Assembly: GCA_016719565.1 (NCBI GenBank)
Contig: JADJYU010000018.1
Span: 82,805 to 146,804, forward strand
Direction: 5' to 3'
DNA: 64,000 nucleotides
From: Ignavibacteria bacterium
GTDB taxonomy: Bacteria; Bacteroidota; Ignavibacteria; Tepidaquicellales; Tepidaquicellaceae
In this document: piece after piece, positions 9,417 to 17,717 of the stretch
Position numbering within the stretch: position 1 is the stretch's first letter
Layout: every line of letters starts with the position of its first letter
Position numbers and translations under genes: made by a program
Notes under the pieces: model-generated
The model's database searches: none
What the model saw: the letters and a program-made list of their open reading frames with translations, nothing else
What the model was told of the DNA's origin: nothing

Positions 9417-10759
9417 TGGAAAAAATATTAATCGTTGATGACAATGAAGTTTTAAGATATACATTAACAGAGCTTCTGGAAGAATCAGGTTATGAATGCA
9501 CGGCATTTGAAGAAGGAACGGCGGCGCTGAAAGAGATCAAAGAACGTCATTACGGAGTTGTAATACTTGATATGCGTCTGCCTGGAATGAGCGGACTTGA
9601 AATTTTAAAAAAGATAAAGGAATCGGATCCTTCTCTGCCTGTCATTATACTGACTGCGTTTGGTGATATTAAAACTGCTGTAGAATGTATGAAACAGGGA
9701 GCTCAGGACTTTATTGCAAAACCTTTTGATAATGATGCAATGATCATGACAACTAAGAATACGCTTGAGCTGAAATATTTAAAGCAGGAAGTTAATATAC
9801 TCCGCAAAAAATTAGATGAAAATTACAGAGAAGGTGAAGTTATCGGAAATTCTGAAGTCATGAAAAAGTTTTGAGCAGGTTTCCATAGTCGCCCCTACAA
9901 ATCTAAGCGTATTGATAGAAGGAGAAAGCGGAACCGGTAAGGAAGTAATTTCATGTTTGATCCATTCTTCAAGTGACAGAAGAGACAAACCATTTATTGC
10001 AGTTGACTGCGGAGCGATCCCGGAAAGTCTTATAGAGAGCGAACTGTTTGGTCATGAAAAAGGCGCATTCACGGATGCAAAAATGCAAAGGAAGGAAAAT
10101 TCGAACTTGCGAATGAGGGAACGATATTTCTTGATGAGATAACAAATCTCTCGGATTCAAATCAGATAAAACTGCTGAGGGTCTTACAGGAAAGGAGGGT
10201 AACTAGACTCGGAGCCAAGAAATCGGTTAAGCTTGATATCCGTATAATAGCTGCAACCAATCTTAAACTTGCTGAAGCTGTAAACAATCAGAGATTCAGG
10301 CAGGATCTGTATTACAGGTTAAATGAGTTTCATATTGAACTTCCTCCGCTCAGGGAAAGAAAAGAAGACATAAGTTTATTTGTTGAACACTTTATAAATG
10401 ATGCAAATAAGGAACTGAACCGCAACGTAAAGCAAATGTCAGATAAAATTATGGAAAAACTCGTTAATCATACCTGGCAGGGAAATGTAAGGGAACTGCG
10501 CAATATAATTCGACGCGCTGTTTTATTATCAAAAGGAGAAACAATTACATCGCTTGAAATTCCTGATGATATTAATTATCAGACTTCTTCTCCTGTGCAG
10601 TCCACCGCCTCAATTTCCGGCATTACAAAGGAGATAGAAAAAGATATGATCATTAAAGCTATACAGGAAGCGAACGGAAACAAATCAAAAGCCGCTATGA
10701 TCTTAAATATGAATGAAAGAACATTTTACAGAAAAATAAAAAATCTCGGTATTAATTAA
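9416..10759 (+). CDS. NtrC-family sigma-54-dependent response regulator (two frameshifts)
   Basis: A receiver domain (DD near the start, phospho-Asp 52 in VVILDMRLPG, conserved Lys in AKPFDN) is followed by an AAA+ sigma-54 interaction domain: Walker A GESGTGKE, a GAFTGA-loop variant reading GAFTDA, Walker B GTIFLDEI, and the RQDLYYRLN segment. A Fis-type helix-turn-helix (NKSKAAMILNMNERTFYRK) ends the protein. Single-base indels near 9870 and 10085 interrupt the frame; the sequence on both sides is fully conserved. It is the partner of the upstream kinase. Four sigma-54 promoters with shared TGTCA boxes nearby are its likely targets. Confidence 0.88.
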
Positions 10760-10808
10760 CTCAAGTCTTTTAATCTCTCACCTGTAATCAGGCTCATAAA
10801 AATTAATT

Positions 10809-10845
10809 CCTGACACATTTTGTATTTTATGTCAACTTTGTCAGG
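10809..10845 (+). promoter_or_regulatory. Putative upstream activator site: TGACA/TGTCA boxes
   Basis: TGACA at 10811, a TGTAT-like box at 10821, and TGTCA at 10830 and 10839 keep 9-bp spacing, 60-100 bp upstream of the sigma-54 promoter at 10907. The layout matches the other three sites. Confidence 0.55.
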
Positions 10846-10906
10846 AATTGCTTCGAATTTCCATTCCAAAATGTGATATTTTAATCATAAAGCGGACAAT
10901 GAATAC

Positions 10907-10922
10907 TGGCACATATATTGCT
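10907..10922 (+). promoter_or_regulatory. Sigma-54 promoter for the DUF892 cluster
   Basis: TGGCACATATATTGCT is a full match to TGGCAC-N5-TTGCW. It lies about 120 bp upstream of the first of three related genes (11044, 11296, 11554), which probably share a transcript ending at the hairpin at 12104. Confidence 0.8.
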
Positions 10923-11043
10923 TTATATTATTTTATATAATCGTAGCATATAATATATCAAATCTTTTAGTAATAGACCGGGATTTAAATATATTTATGT
11001 AAATACTTTTAAACTATTAGTTAACTTAAATTTAAATAAAATC

Positions 11044-11235
11044 ATGGCTAAGATTAAAAATTTGGAAGACACTTTAATTAAAGAATCAGATCTTATTAGT
11101 TCAGGAAAACAACACAGTAAAACCCTGATCAAAAAGGATATTCTGAATGAAGTGTTACAAATCAGCATATTGGAAGAAAACAATTCTAATCTTCCTGATA
11201 ATTCGGATGATATGCAAAATATATTTTCTCAATGA
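11044..11235 (+). CDS. Mini-paralogue of the DUF892 N-terminus (63 aa), copy 1
   Basis: The first 30 residues (MAKIKNLEDTLIKESDLISS, then GKQ and KTLIKKDI) align with the start of the DUF892 protein at 11554, including the M-x-K-x-K-N-L-x-D start. The rest is an acidic, Asn-rich tail with no ferritin-like bundle. All three genes begin in the same A/T-rich ATCATG context. It is most likely a truncated duplicate whose reading frame has been kept; whether it is functional is unknown. It is first in the sigma-54-driven cluster. Confidence 0.6.
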   Translation: MAKIKNLEDTLIKESDLISSGKQHSKTLIKKDILNEVLQISILEENNSNLPDNSDDMQNIFSQ

Positions 11236-11295
11236 TATCCAGTTATTTACCGGTCTGTATTTACTGATAAATTATTAACTCAAAATTTAAAAATC

Positions 11296-11487
11296 ATGAT
11301 TAATGCAAAAAATCTGGAAGACTCTTTGATTGAGGAACTGGATCTTAAGAGTTCAGAAAAGCAACTCACATTAGCTTTACCTAAAAAGGACATTCAGGAT
11401 GAAGATTCTGAAATTAGCTTAATGGAAGAAAATAATGTCTATTTTCCTAACAAGTCCAATGATCTGGATAAATTATTTTCTGCCTAG
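11296..11487 (+). CDS. Mini-paralogue of the DUF892 N-terminus (63 aa), copy 2
   Basis: It has the same length and layout as the gene at 11044: AKNLEDSLIEELDLKSSEKQ aligns with KNLQDFLIEELKDIYSAEKQ of DUF892, then a KKDIQDE segment and an acidic tail ending in DKLFSA. Copy 2 is closer to the full-length protein than copy 1. The two minis share their tails (MEENN / LEENN, then N-x-S-(D/N)-D-(L/M)-x-x-(L/I)-F-S), so they arose by one truncation followed by duplication. Confidence 0.6.
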   Translation: MINAKNLEDSLIEELDLKSSEKQLTLALPKKDIQDEDSEISLMEENNVYFPNKSNDLDKLFSA

Positions 11488-11553
11488 TATCCAAAAAATA
11501 TATGTTTGTCACACAACATATAAATTATTTATTAACATAAACTTAAAATAATC

Positions 11554-12057
11554 ATGCCTAAAGTAAAAAATTTGCAAGACTTTCTAATTGAAGAACTGAA
11601 AGATATTTACAGCGCTGAAAAGCAGATCACGAAAGCTTTACCTAAAATGATAAAAGCAGCAACATCAGATGAACTGAAAGAAGCTTTCCAGAATCATCTT
11701 GATGAAACAACAGAACAGATAAACAGATTAGAAAAAATCTCAGAGATAGTGGGAAAAAATTTAACCGGTAAAAAATGCAAGGCAATGGAAGGACTTGTAG
11801 GAGAAGGAAGGGAAATAATTGAAGAAGAAATGGACAGCGATGTCAGAGATGTCGCCTTAATTGCAGCCGGTCAAAAAGTTGAACATTATGAAATAGCGTC
11901 ATATGGATGCGCAAGAACTTATGCAAGACTTCTCGGACATAGCGAAGTAGAAGAGCTCCTTCAGGAGACTCTAGATGAAGAAGGAAATGCGAATAAGCTG
12001 CTTACCGAAATTTCTGAGAGTTTAAATCTGGTGGCAATGGACGAATCAGAAAAGTAA
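11554..12057 (+). CDS. DUF892 / YciE-type ferritin-like protein
   Basis: A 167-aa all-helical protein of the DUF892 (YciE/YciF) family: LIEELKDIYSAEKQITKALP in helix 1, HLDETTEQINRLEKI in helix 2, IAAGQKVEHYEIASYG in helix 3 and LLQETLDEEGNANKLLTEI in helix 4. The Glu and His positions expected for a di-metal four-helix bundle are present (E-x-x-H type in VEHYE, and DEE). Members are induced by stress in enterobacteria; the reaction is unsettled. Expression is probably from the sigma-54 promoter at 10907. A strong terminator follows. Confidence 0.88.
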   Translation: MPKVKNLQDFLIEELKDIYSAEKQITKALPKMIKAATSDELKEAFQNHLDETTEQINRLEKISEIVGKNLTGKKCKAMEGLVGEGREIIEEEMDSDVRDVALIAAGQKVEHYEIASYGCARTYARLLGHSEVEELLQETLDEEGNANKLLTEISESLNLVAMDESEK

Positions 12058-12103
12058 ATTGATTTTATTGTGTTTATTCCCGGAACCCAATACCGGGATA
12101 TCG

Positions 12104-12146
12104 AATCCTGTCCTTATTACTTAGTATAATAAGGGCAGGATTTTTT
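12104..12146 (+). terminator. Rho-independent terminator after DUF892
   Basis: A 16-bp stem with one wobble (AATCCTGTCCTTATTA against TAATAAGGGCAGGATT), a 7-nt loop and a T run. Placed after the plus-strand cluster, with the next gene on the opposite strand. Confidence 0.88.
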
Positions 12147-12352
12147 ATGTGTATAGAAATGCTGTATTAATTAAGCAGCCTGAGTGTATTAATAACTTTA
12201 ATTTTTTGGGTTATTAATTTTCCAGGAACATACTTTTATAAATTATTCCCAGCGGATACTTCTGATAGTTTTGTAATTTTATATCCGGATTGATGAAAAC
12301 TCCGGGCGAGGTATGCTGTAAGTATAACTGATTGAAATTACCGCATTCAAAA

Positions 12353-13003
12353 CTATTTATTTACCTTCTCCAAACCTGAGATCACAAGCTCATTAAATTT
12401 ATCATAAGGTTTCAGCTGATAAAAAATCCTTCTCATTTCTCTGGTTTCTTCACTTAAATCAGAAGATTGAAAAACGGGAAACTCCCTTATTATTCTGTTA
12501 TCTGAAATATAGATCGAATCAAATCCCATATATCCATGAAACTTGCCATTCTTATCATTTACATCTTCAGCATTGATCTGCTCAATTTTTATTTCATTGA
12601 ATGAACTATCCGGATTTGATGCAATTGCAAACATGTCAACGAAAGTTTGTGAACCGGCGGATTTTGTTATAATGTATAATTCTTCAAAGCCGTTTTTATC
12701 AAGATCCGCAAGCAATGTAGCTGACATTGGATTCTTTAACGGAAATTTCAATGTATCAGCGGAGTTTTTAAAACCTTTTCCGGCGATCATATAATTACTG
12801 ACACTGGTCGATGGCTTTGATTCAATAATAATGAACTGATTACCATTTTCGGTAGTAATTTCTTTTCTTACTGTAACTGCAGTGTCATTTTTTATTGTCA
12901 TTTTCTCTACAGAGTCGTTCTTAATTACTGTTTCCTGCTGTTTATCACTGCATGAAATAAAACCGACAATTATAACTACAATTGAAATTAATATGATTTT
13001 CAT
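12353..13003 (-). CDS. Lipoprotein with VCBS/PliI-like domain
   Basis: A 216-aa protein with a lipoprotein signal (VVIIVGFISC). The mature part contains LLADLDKNGFEELYIITKSAG, a D-x-D/N-x-G-type calcium-binding turn as in FG-GAP/VCBS repeats, then GYMGFDSIYI and IIREFPVF. This arrangement resembles a Bacteroidota family related to the periplasmic lysozyme inhibitor PliI, but I cannot confirm that by eye. It lies downstream of another lipoprotein gene on the same strand and may be cotranscribed with it. Confidence 0.55.
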   Translation of the reverse strand: MKIILISIVVIIVGFISCSDKQQETVIKNDSVEKMTIKNDTAVTVRKEITTENGNQFIIIESKPSTSVSNYMIAGKGFKNSADTLKFPLKNPMSATLLADLDKNGFEELYIITKSAGSQTFVDMFAIASNPDSSFNEIKIEQINAEDVNDKNGKFHGYMGFDSIYISDNRIIREFPVFQSSDLSEETREMRRIFYQLKPYDKFNELVISGLEKVNK

Positions 13004-13028
13004 TTTGAATGTTTTAATTATTTAAAGA

Positions 13029-13096
13029 AGCCACACATATCATTAATTTTAATGAATAATTTTAAAATCCTTATTAAAACTAATTCATGTGTGGCT
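13029..13096. repeat. Inverted repeat between two lipoprotein genes
   Basis: AGCCACACAT (13029-13038) pairs with ATGTGTGGCT (13087-13096) across an AT-rich 48-nt loop. It could be a transcript-processing or attenuation structure between the genes at 13142-13882 and 12353-13003. Confidence 0.5.
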
Positions 13097-13141
13097 GATT
13101 CCCCATTAATATTTGTATGGTGATATAGCTATTGATTCCTG

Positions 13142-13882
13142 TTAATTAAACTCCCAGCCGCGAAGTACTACGACTCTGCTATCCAAATGCTTAACTCCTT
13201 TATACTCTCTGTCTCCGTCCTTGTACTCTCTGTTACTATTATCATCCCTGTCTCTTTTGTACTCTCTAAATTGTTTGTACTCTCTGCCACCTATGTAAGG
13301 ATCATCAGAGTCCCTGGAATCAGTGAGCCATTTATTATTATTGTCACTAAAAGAGTTAAGCGAATTCAGTTCATAAACTGTCTTATTGGGTATTCCGTAC
13401 TGCTGGATTGCTTCCGTTAATGATGCTGTAAGTTTACTGAACCATTGCCGCTGCCCTTCCAGTGTTTTCGATTTCTCAATGACTTTTCTGTATTGCATAA
13501 AATTGTCACCAAGGATTTTCAAGTTCTTATCAGTTTTGTTGTTGAGGTCATCTGATGATTTTATCACGACATCAAGCAGTTTATTAGCATGTTTTCTGGA
13601 ATCAACGGAATCGTTCTCCGCCAGTTCATCTTTTATCGTTAAGTAATGATCGAATATATCACCCAGTTTATCATGCAGATTTTTAGATACTTTATCTGAT
13701 ACTGATATTTCAGTCATTACAACGTTTTTGAAGAGCGTGTCTTCTGAAATAATTTCCTTTACTGTTATAGATACGTTATTCTTAATAGTATCAATTTCCT
13801 GATTCACACTTTGCTTATCCCAAGAACAGGAAAAAGATATCATGATTATTAATGTTAACGGCATTAAATTTTTGAAAGACAT
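13142..13882 (-). CDS. DUF3347-like lipoprotein with REYK repeats
   Basis: The lipobox is IMISFSC. Residues about 65-160 (LHDKLGDIFDHYLTIKDELA, then HANKLLDVV) match the DUF3347 helical domain found in periplasmic metal- and stress-related proteins of Bacteroidota. The C-terminal 50 residues are unusual: a charged repeat with four to five R-E-Y-K units separated by Asp/Arg stretches, followed by VVVLRGWEFN. A weak -24-like TGGCAC lies upstream near 13980 but its -12 half is poor, so regulation by sigma-54 is only possible. Confidence 0.6.
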   Translation of the reverse strand: MSFKNLMPLTLIIMISFSCSWDKQSVNQEIDTIKNNVSITVKEIISEDTLFKNVVMTEISVSDKVSKNLHDKLGDIFDHYLTIKDELAENDSVDSRKHANKLLDVVIKSSDDLNNKTDKNLKILGDNFMQYRKVIEKSKTLEGQRQWFSKLTASLTEAIQQYGIPNKTVYELNSLNSFSDNNNKWLTDSRDSDDPYIGGREYKQFREYKRDRDDNSNREYKDGDREYKGVKHLDSRVVVLRGWEFN

Positions 13883-14117
13883 TTCTAAATTACCTAAAGT
13901 TATTCATTAAATACACCATCACAACAAACGGCAGATCTGTGGGGTCGTTAATTTTACAGATGTTATTTCATTTTCTGTGCCAGGATGTTTTCTGAATTTA
14001 ATTCTCTGTTTAATGTTAATTACTGATTTAATGAACACCTATTTTACTTTAGTATTCTTTTTAAAACTTATATTTGCAAAATCTCAGTTAAACTTTTGTT
14101 TAAATGCACCTGATTTA

Positions 14118-14143
14118 CTGACATGTCTGACATTTTTGACATA
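14118..14143 (+). promoter_or_regulatory. Putative upstream activator site: three TGACA boxes
   Basis: TGACA at 14119, 14128 and 14137 (9-bp spacing), 60-85 bp upstream of the sigma-54 promoter at 14204. It lies in the divergent region and could also serve the lipoprotein gene at 13882. Confidence 0.55.
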
Positions 14144-14203
14144 CTTCCGATATTAGCTTTAAATAAATTTTGAAAATCTATTTAATTTCATACGAATCCT
14201 GAC

Positions 14204-14219
14204 TGGCACGCTTTATGCA
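14204..14219 (+). promoter_or_regulatory. Sigma-54 promoter for the Asn-rich gene
   Basis: TGGCACGCTTTATGCA matches TGGCAC-N5-TTGCW with one change in the -12 box, the same variant as at 3228. It sits 40 bp upstream of the ATG at 14259, which has a GGAGGAT ribosome site. Confidence 0.72.
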
Positions 14220-14258
14220 TTAGTTTTACTAAAACTAAACCCAATGGAGGATTTAAAA

Positions 14259-14679
14259 ATGAACTACTCAGAAATGAACAATGATAGAAACAAAGAAATG
14301 ATCGACAAAGTAATGATCAACAAAAATATGTATAATCAGGATATGAATGTTGAAGAGAACAACAACGGAGTGAACAACGGTGATGTTAACAACAGTTAAC
14401 AACAGTGATGTGAACAGAAGTGAATTGAACAACTTTGTAGTGAACAACAGTGATGTGAACAACTTTGAAGAATTCGGTGTAGATGATATCCTGGACATAT
14501 ACATTCCGGAATCATCTGACAATATTGAGTCACCTGATATAGATAATAATAATGATAAGGATAATATGGAATCGAAGTTGAATAATGTTGTATTTTATAA
14601 GCAGGATTCGGATGAGATTATTATTATCCGGAATGATTTGAAAAATAAATGGAATAATAGAAATTCTCTGCCTTATTAA
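14259..14679 (+). CDS. Asn/Asp-rich low-complexity protein (one frameshift)
   Basis: Starting at ATG 14259 behind ATGGAGGAT, the frame reads MNYSEMNNDRNKEMIDKVM and reaches a VNNGDVNNS segment. An indel near 14396 then moves it to the frame encoding more V-N-N-S-D repeats, an acidic DDILDIYIPESSDN stretch and a NDLKNKWNNRNSLPY end. Repaired length is about 139 aa. No signal peptide or known domain is seen. The near-consensus sigma-54 promoter directly upstream argues for a real induced gene. Function unknown; extended and disordered by composition. Confidence 0.6.
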
Positions 14680-14772
14680 AAAATTGATAGCGGATGGAAT
14701 CATATATCCGCATCAGGCAGAAAAAAAAGTGAGTTAAAAATTTCGTGAACAGGAAATAAGTCTATTGTTATT

Positions 14773-15216
14773 ATGAATGAAATGTTGATCACACTATTAA
14801 AATGTACCGCAATTTATTTTCTTGTGTTAATTTGCCTGAGATTGCTGGGGAAAAGGAGTTTAGCGGAGATATCGCCAATAGATTTGGCTTTTTTAATACT
14901 TATCGGCTCTACATTTGGTCAGCAGTTTCCTGAAGATAATAAATTTCTATCCGCTTTGTTTAGTATTGTTACACTTACAATTGTAAACTATACATTGACA
15001 AAAGGAATTAACAAATTTAAAAACATTAGAAAAATTGTTGAAGGCGAGCCTGTGATTCTGGTTCGAAACGGAAAAGTATATTTGAAAAGATTAGATAAAG
15101 AGAACATTTCAATGGATCATCTGAAAGAGGCTTTTCGGGACAAGGGAATAAATAAAATCGAAGATGTTAATCTGGCTATTCTTGAAACGAACGGGAAGAT
15201 AAGCGTAATCAAGTAA
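14773..15216 (+). CDS. DUF421 (YetF-like) membrane protein
   Basis: A 147-aa protein: an N-terminal membrane helix (about residues 8-25), then RLLGKRSLAEISPIDLAFLI, the signature of DUF421, a second hydrophobic segment (about 58-78), and the cytosolic YetF fold with EGEPVILVRNGKVYLKRL and an LKEAFRDKGI segment. Length is short for the family, which often has three helices and about 220 aa. It is probably in the same transcript as the Asn-rich gene. The family is linked to sporulation and stress but has no settled activity. Confidence 0.8.
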   Translation: MNEMLITLLKCTAIYFLVLICLRLLGKRSLAEISPIDLAFLILIGSTFGQQFPEDNKFLSALFSIVTLTIVNYTLTKGINKFKNIRKIVEGEPVILVRNGKVYLKRLDKENISMDHLKEAFRDKGINKIEDVNLAILETNGKISVIK

Positions 15217-15428
15217 TTTCCCCTCCTGATGTTGATAGGAATAAATTTTCATTTGGAAAGAATAGATTTATTAGAATTTATTTTCTGTATCATACAATGC
15301 TGACATATTCCGACTTAACCTCTGCAAGATTAATACACACTCTAAGATCTTCACACTATTAGATTCAATTAAGTTAATACTTTTCAATATAGAATTGAAA
15401 ACCAAAATTCAAAAAGTTAATTTGCTCT

Positions 15429-15501
15429 GCGACCTTAGCTCAGCTGGCAGAGCAAATGACTCTTAATCATTAGGTCGGGGGTTCGAGCCCCCCAGGTCGC
15501 A
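15429..15501 (+). tRNA. tRNA-Lys (anticodon CTT)
   Basis: The cloverleaf is clear: acceptor GCGACCT pairs with AGGTCGC, D arm AGCTCAGCTGGCAGAGC, anticodon loop CTCTTAA giving CTT, T arm GGGGGTTCGAGCCCCC. Discriminator A, no encoded CCA. A terminator follows at 15511. No second copy of its 3' end was noticed, so an att site here is not supported. Confidence 0.95.
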
Positions 15502-15510
15502 CGTAACATA

Positions 15511-15544
15511 AACCCTTATAGGTAAATAACTTATAAGGGTTTTT
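15511..15544 (+). terminator. Terminator after tRNA-Lys
   Basis: AACCCTTATA pairs with TATAAGGGTT, followed by a short T run. Confidence 0.8.
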
Positions 15545-15630
15545 CATATTTTAAAATAAATACATTGAAATCATCGGAACGATTTGGGAACGATTCTATT
15601 TCAAAATTTATTTAATTATTACATTGATAG

Positions 15631-15840
15631 TTAATCAATATCATTAAAAACAAACTTTCCATTCCTAAAACTAAATTCAAAAATTAATGGAGAATTAACT
15701 TTTCCTTGTTTTCCTATTTTTACAATAATGCTTTGGACTCGTTTAATTTTATTTCTATTTTTCTCAAGATGATACCAAATATTTCTAATATCATTCTCAG
15801 TTATTTGAGAATTCTTGCCCACTCTTTTAATTGGTTTCAT
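15631..15840 (-). CDS. Hypothetical basic protein (69 aa)
   Basis: The likely start is the ATG at 15840 (MKPIKRVGKNSQITENDIR), immediately behind the stop of the upstream gene at 15845. The N-terminal half is basic and helical; the end (SPLIFEFSFRNGKFVFNDID) is beta-like. No family was recognised. Tight spacing suggests it is the last gene of the minus-strand cluster that begins with the aminotransferase. Confidence 0.5.
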   Translation of the reverse strand: MKPIKRVGKNSQITENDIRNIWYHLEKNRNKIKRVQSIIVKIGKQGKVNSPLIFEFSFRNGKFVFNDID

Positions 15841-15844
15841 AAAC

Positions 15845-16349
15845 TCACCTAATTTTTTTTTCGAAAATAAGAAAATTATTATCAACGACATTAACTTTAT
15901 TTAAAATACCTGTTTCTCTTGCTCCTTTATATATTTCGAGTACCTCTTCTCTAGAAGAATGAAGATTATTATTTTCTAATAAAAGACGTCCCGAAATCTT
16001 ATCAAATTTGGATGTTTCTTTTGTAGCTTCTTGCAAAATAATATTTTTTATTTCTGGGTATAGATTGATAATCTTGGATATTTCGAATAATGCAACTACC
16101 TTTTCTTCAGGTATATTGATATATACAGATGGAATGCCAAGTCTATTTGGTATACATGCAAAGCGTGCAATCAAGGGATTTTGCTCTATTTTATCTTCAA
16201 TACTTTTTTTTTAAAGAGCTAATTTCTCCTGTTTCCAAAATTTCAACAGCTGCAGTTGGTAATTCAACTGCTTGTAATAGATTAATTTTTCTAATCTTTA
16301 AAGGAATAGCCCCATCATTATACTCATCTATCAAGTTCTGATTCTCCAA
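15845..16349 (-). CDS. Hypothetical protein (frameshifted in an A9 run)
   Basis: The frame ending at 15845 (LIARFACIPNRLGIPSVYIN ... NNFLIFEKKIR) continues upstream after an indel in a nine-A run near 16205 into IRKINLLQAVELPTAAVEIL. The start is uncertain: candidate TTG codons lie at 16349 and 16334, and the gene nearly abuts the Nudix gene. The mixed alpha/beta protein is about 165 aa. No family recognised. Position suggests it belongs to the sugar-type cluster. Confidence 0.45.
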
Positions 16350-16368
16350 GTATAGTTGATTATCAATA

Positions 16369-16797
16369 TTATGCAGTTTTCTGATAATTCTTTATTTTGT
16401 TTAAGAAGTACATTCTAATGGAATCTTTATACCCTTCTTTCATATTGATATTTTCAATTTCATCATAGCTAAACCATCTTTGTTCTAAGTATTCTTCATT
16501 AGAAAAAACTTTTTGATTATCTAATATCTCACATTGATATATAATCACAATGTATTGTTTACTTATATCAATTGATTCCACAATAAACGTCCAAACGTTA
16601 ACTAAATTAATAATTCGTACTTTTGTAAACCCAAGCTCTTCATACAATTCACGAACTAACGCATCTTCTGGTTTTTCTCCAAATTCAAGTTTACCTCCTG
16701 GCAGTTCCCATGCTCCTTTTAAATCCATTAAACACAGAATTTTTAAACCCCGTGTTATAATTGCTTTAGTTGTAATTTTCTGAATTTGTTTAGACAC
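16369..16797 (-). CDS. Nudix hydrolase
   Basis: The Nudix box is intact: GGKLEFGEKPEDALVRELYE followed by ELGF, matching Gx5Ex7REUxEExGU. An IITRGLKILCL strand precedes it and WFSYDEIENI follows. At 142 aa it is a single-domain enzyme that should cleave a nucleoside diphosphate linked to another moiety. Within a cluster with a glycosyltransferase and sugar-type enzymes, a sugar nucleotide or damaged nucleotide is a reasonable substrate, but the sequence does not say which. Confidence 0.85.
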   Translation of the reverse strand: MSKQIQKITTKAIITRGLKILCLMDLKGAWELPGGKLEFGEKPEDALVRELYEELGFTKVRIINLVNVWTFIVESIDISKQYIVIIYQCEILDNQKVFSNEEYLEQRWFSYDEIENINMKEGYKDSIRMYFLNKIKNYQKTA

Positions 16798-16801
16798 ATT
16801 A

Positions 16802-17717
16802 TTATATCATAGATTTAAATTTTTTGCGATAGGATTTGAGTGTTATTATGGGCGAAAGTCTATAATCCGTTATAATAATATCATTAGGTTTTGGCGTTTC
16901 TTTCACCATTTCAAATTGGCGTAAAATATTAGCAGGGGTTTTACGAATATTAACTATACCAAATTCTTCAGCAATGAGCAAGAGGGTTTTTAAAATTGCA
17001 GCCCCCATTTGTCCCAAAGAGTTAACACTCTGAAGAGGATGGATTCTTTTGCCTAAATTAACTTGAGCAATCTCATTAACGTTTAAAGTGTATAGAGCCT
17101 GCAGTAAAATTGTTACTTCAACGCTATATCCGGAATAAAAGTATATCTTCTCTAAAAATTTTCGATATCCTCCATATTCCCCGGAAAGCGGCTGGATAAT
17201 GTTTTTTGTTTTTGGAAAAAAGAAATTAAGGAATGGGCGAACTAAAATTTCTGTTACACGGGAATCTCCCTTCGGTCTTTTATAGAAACCCTTTATAAAC
17301 TTGATTGAATCATCAACTAATAAGGGTCCGTAATCCAATAACAAATTTTTTACTAAAATTTTTCGTATCAGAATCAATCCAAATAATAATATCTGTATTC
17401 AAGTAGTAAAGAGATGTCCAAAGATTCCAACCTTTTCCACGTCTTAACTTAACTCCCAATTCTTTTGCAGAAAGAATATCTTTTATGACCGAAATACCCT
17501 CACTTTCTCCCTCAGCAATACTCCCATCATTTGAACCGCTATCAACAATAATAATCTCGTCAATGAGATTACAACAATTCTTTATTATCTTTACCACCTT
17601 TTTTATAGTTTGTACTTCATTTAAAACAGGAAGACAAACCCCAATAGATACTCCTTTTGATTTTTTTAACTTTTGCAATTTCTGAAGTGTAAAGTCAGAG
17701 TAATTAAAATATTTCAT
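16802..17717 (-). CDS. GT81-like glycosyltransferase (glucosyl-3-phosphoglycerate synthase type, one frameshift)
   Basis: GVCLPVLNEVQTIKKVV opens a GT-A fold, with EIIIVDSGSNDGS for nucleotide binding and a DxD-type WIDSDTKNF. A frameshift near 17365 leads into the frame with FIKGFYKRPKGDSRVTEILV, the acceptor loop PLSGEYGGYRKF and GYSVEVTIL, all features of GpgS/GT81 enzymes. Those enzymes transfer glucose or mannose to 3-phosphoglycerate. Because the neighbours are an aminotransferase and dehydrogenases, a different acceptor is possible. Its start overlaps the end of the phosphopentomutase-like gene by 14 bp. Confidence 0.75.

Noticed and set aside
13970..13986. Sigma-54 promoter for the lipoprotein at 13882
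   Set aside because: The -24 half TGGCAC is perfect but the -12 half reads ATGAA and lacks the GC needed; kept only as a weak possibility in the gene entry.
15429..15501. tRNA-Lys as integration site of the accessory segment
   Set aside because: No repeated tRNA 3' end and no integrase were seen, and the plasmid-like genes begin 6 kb away.
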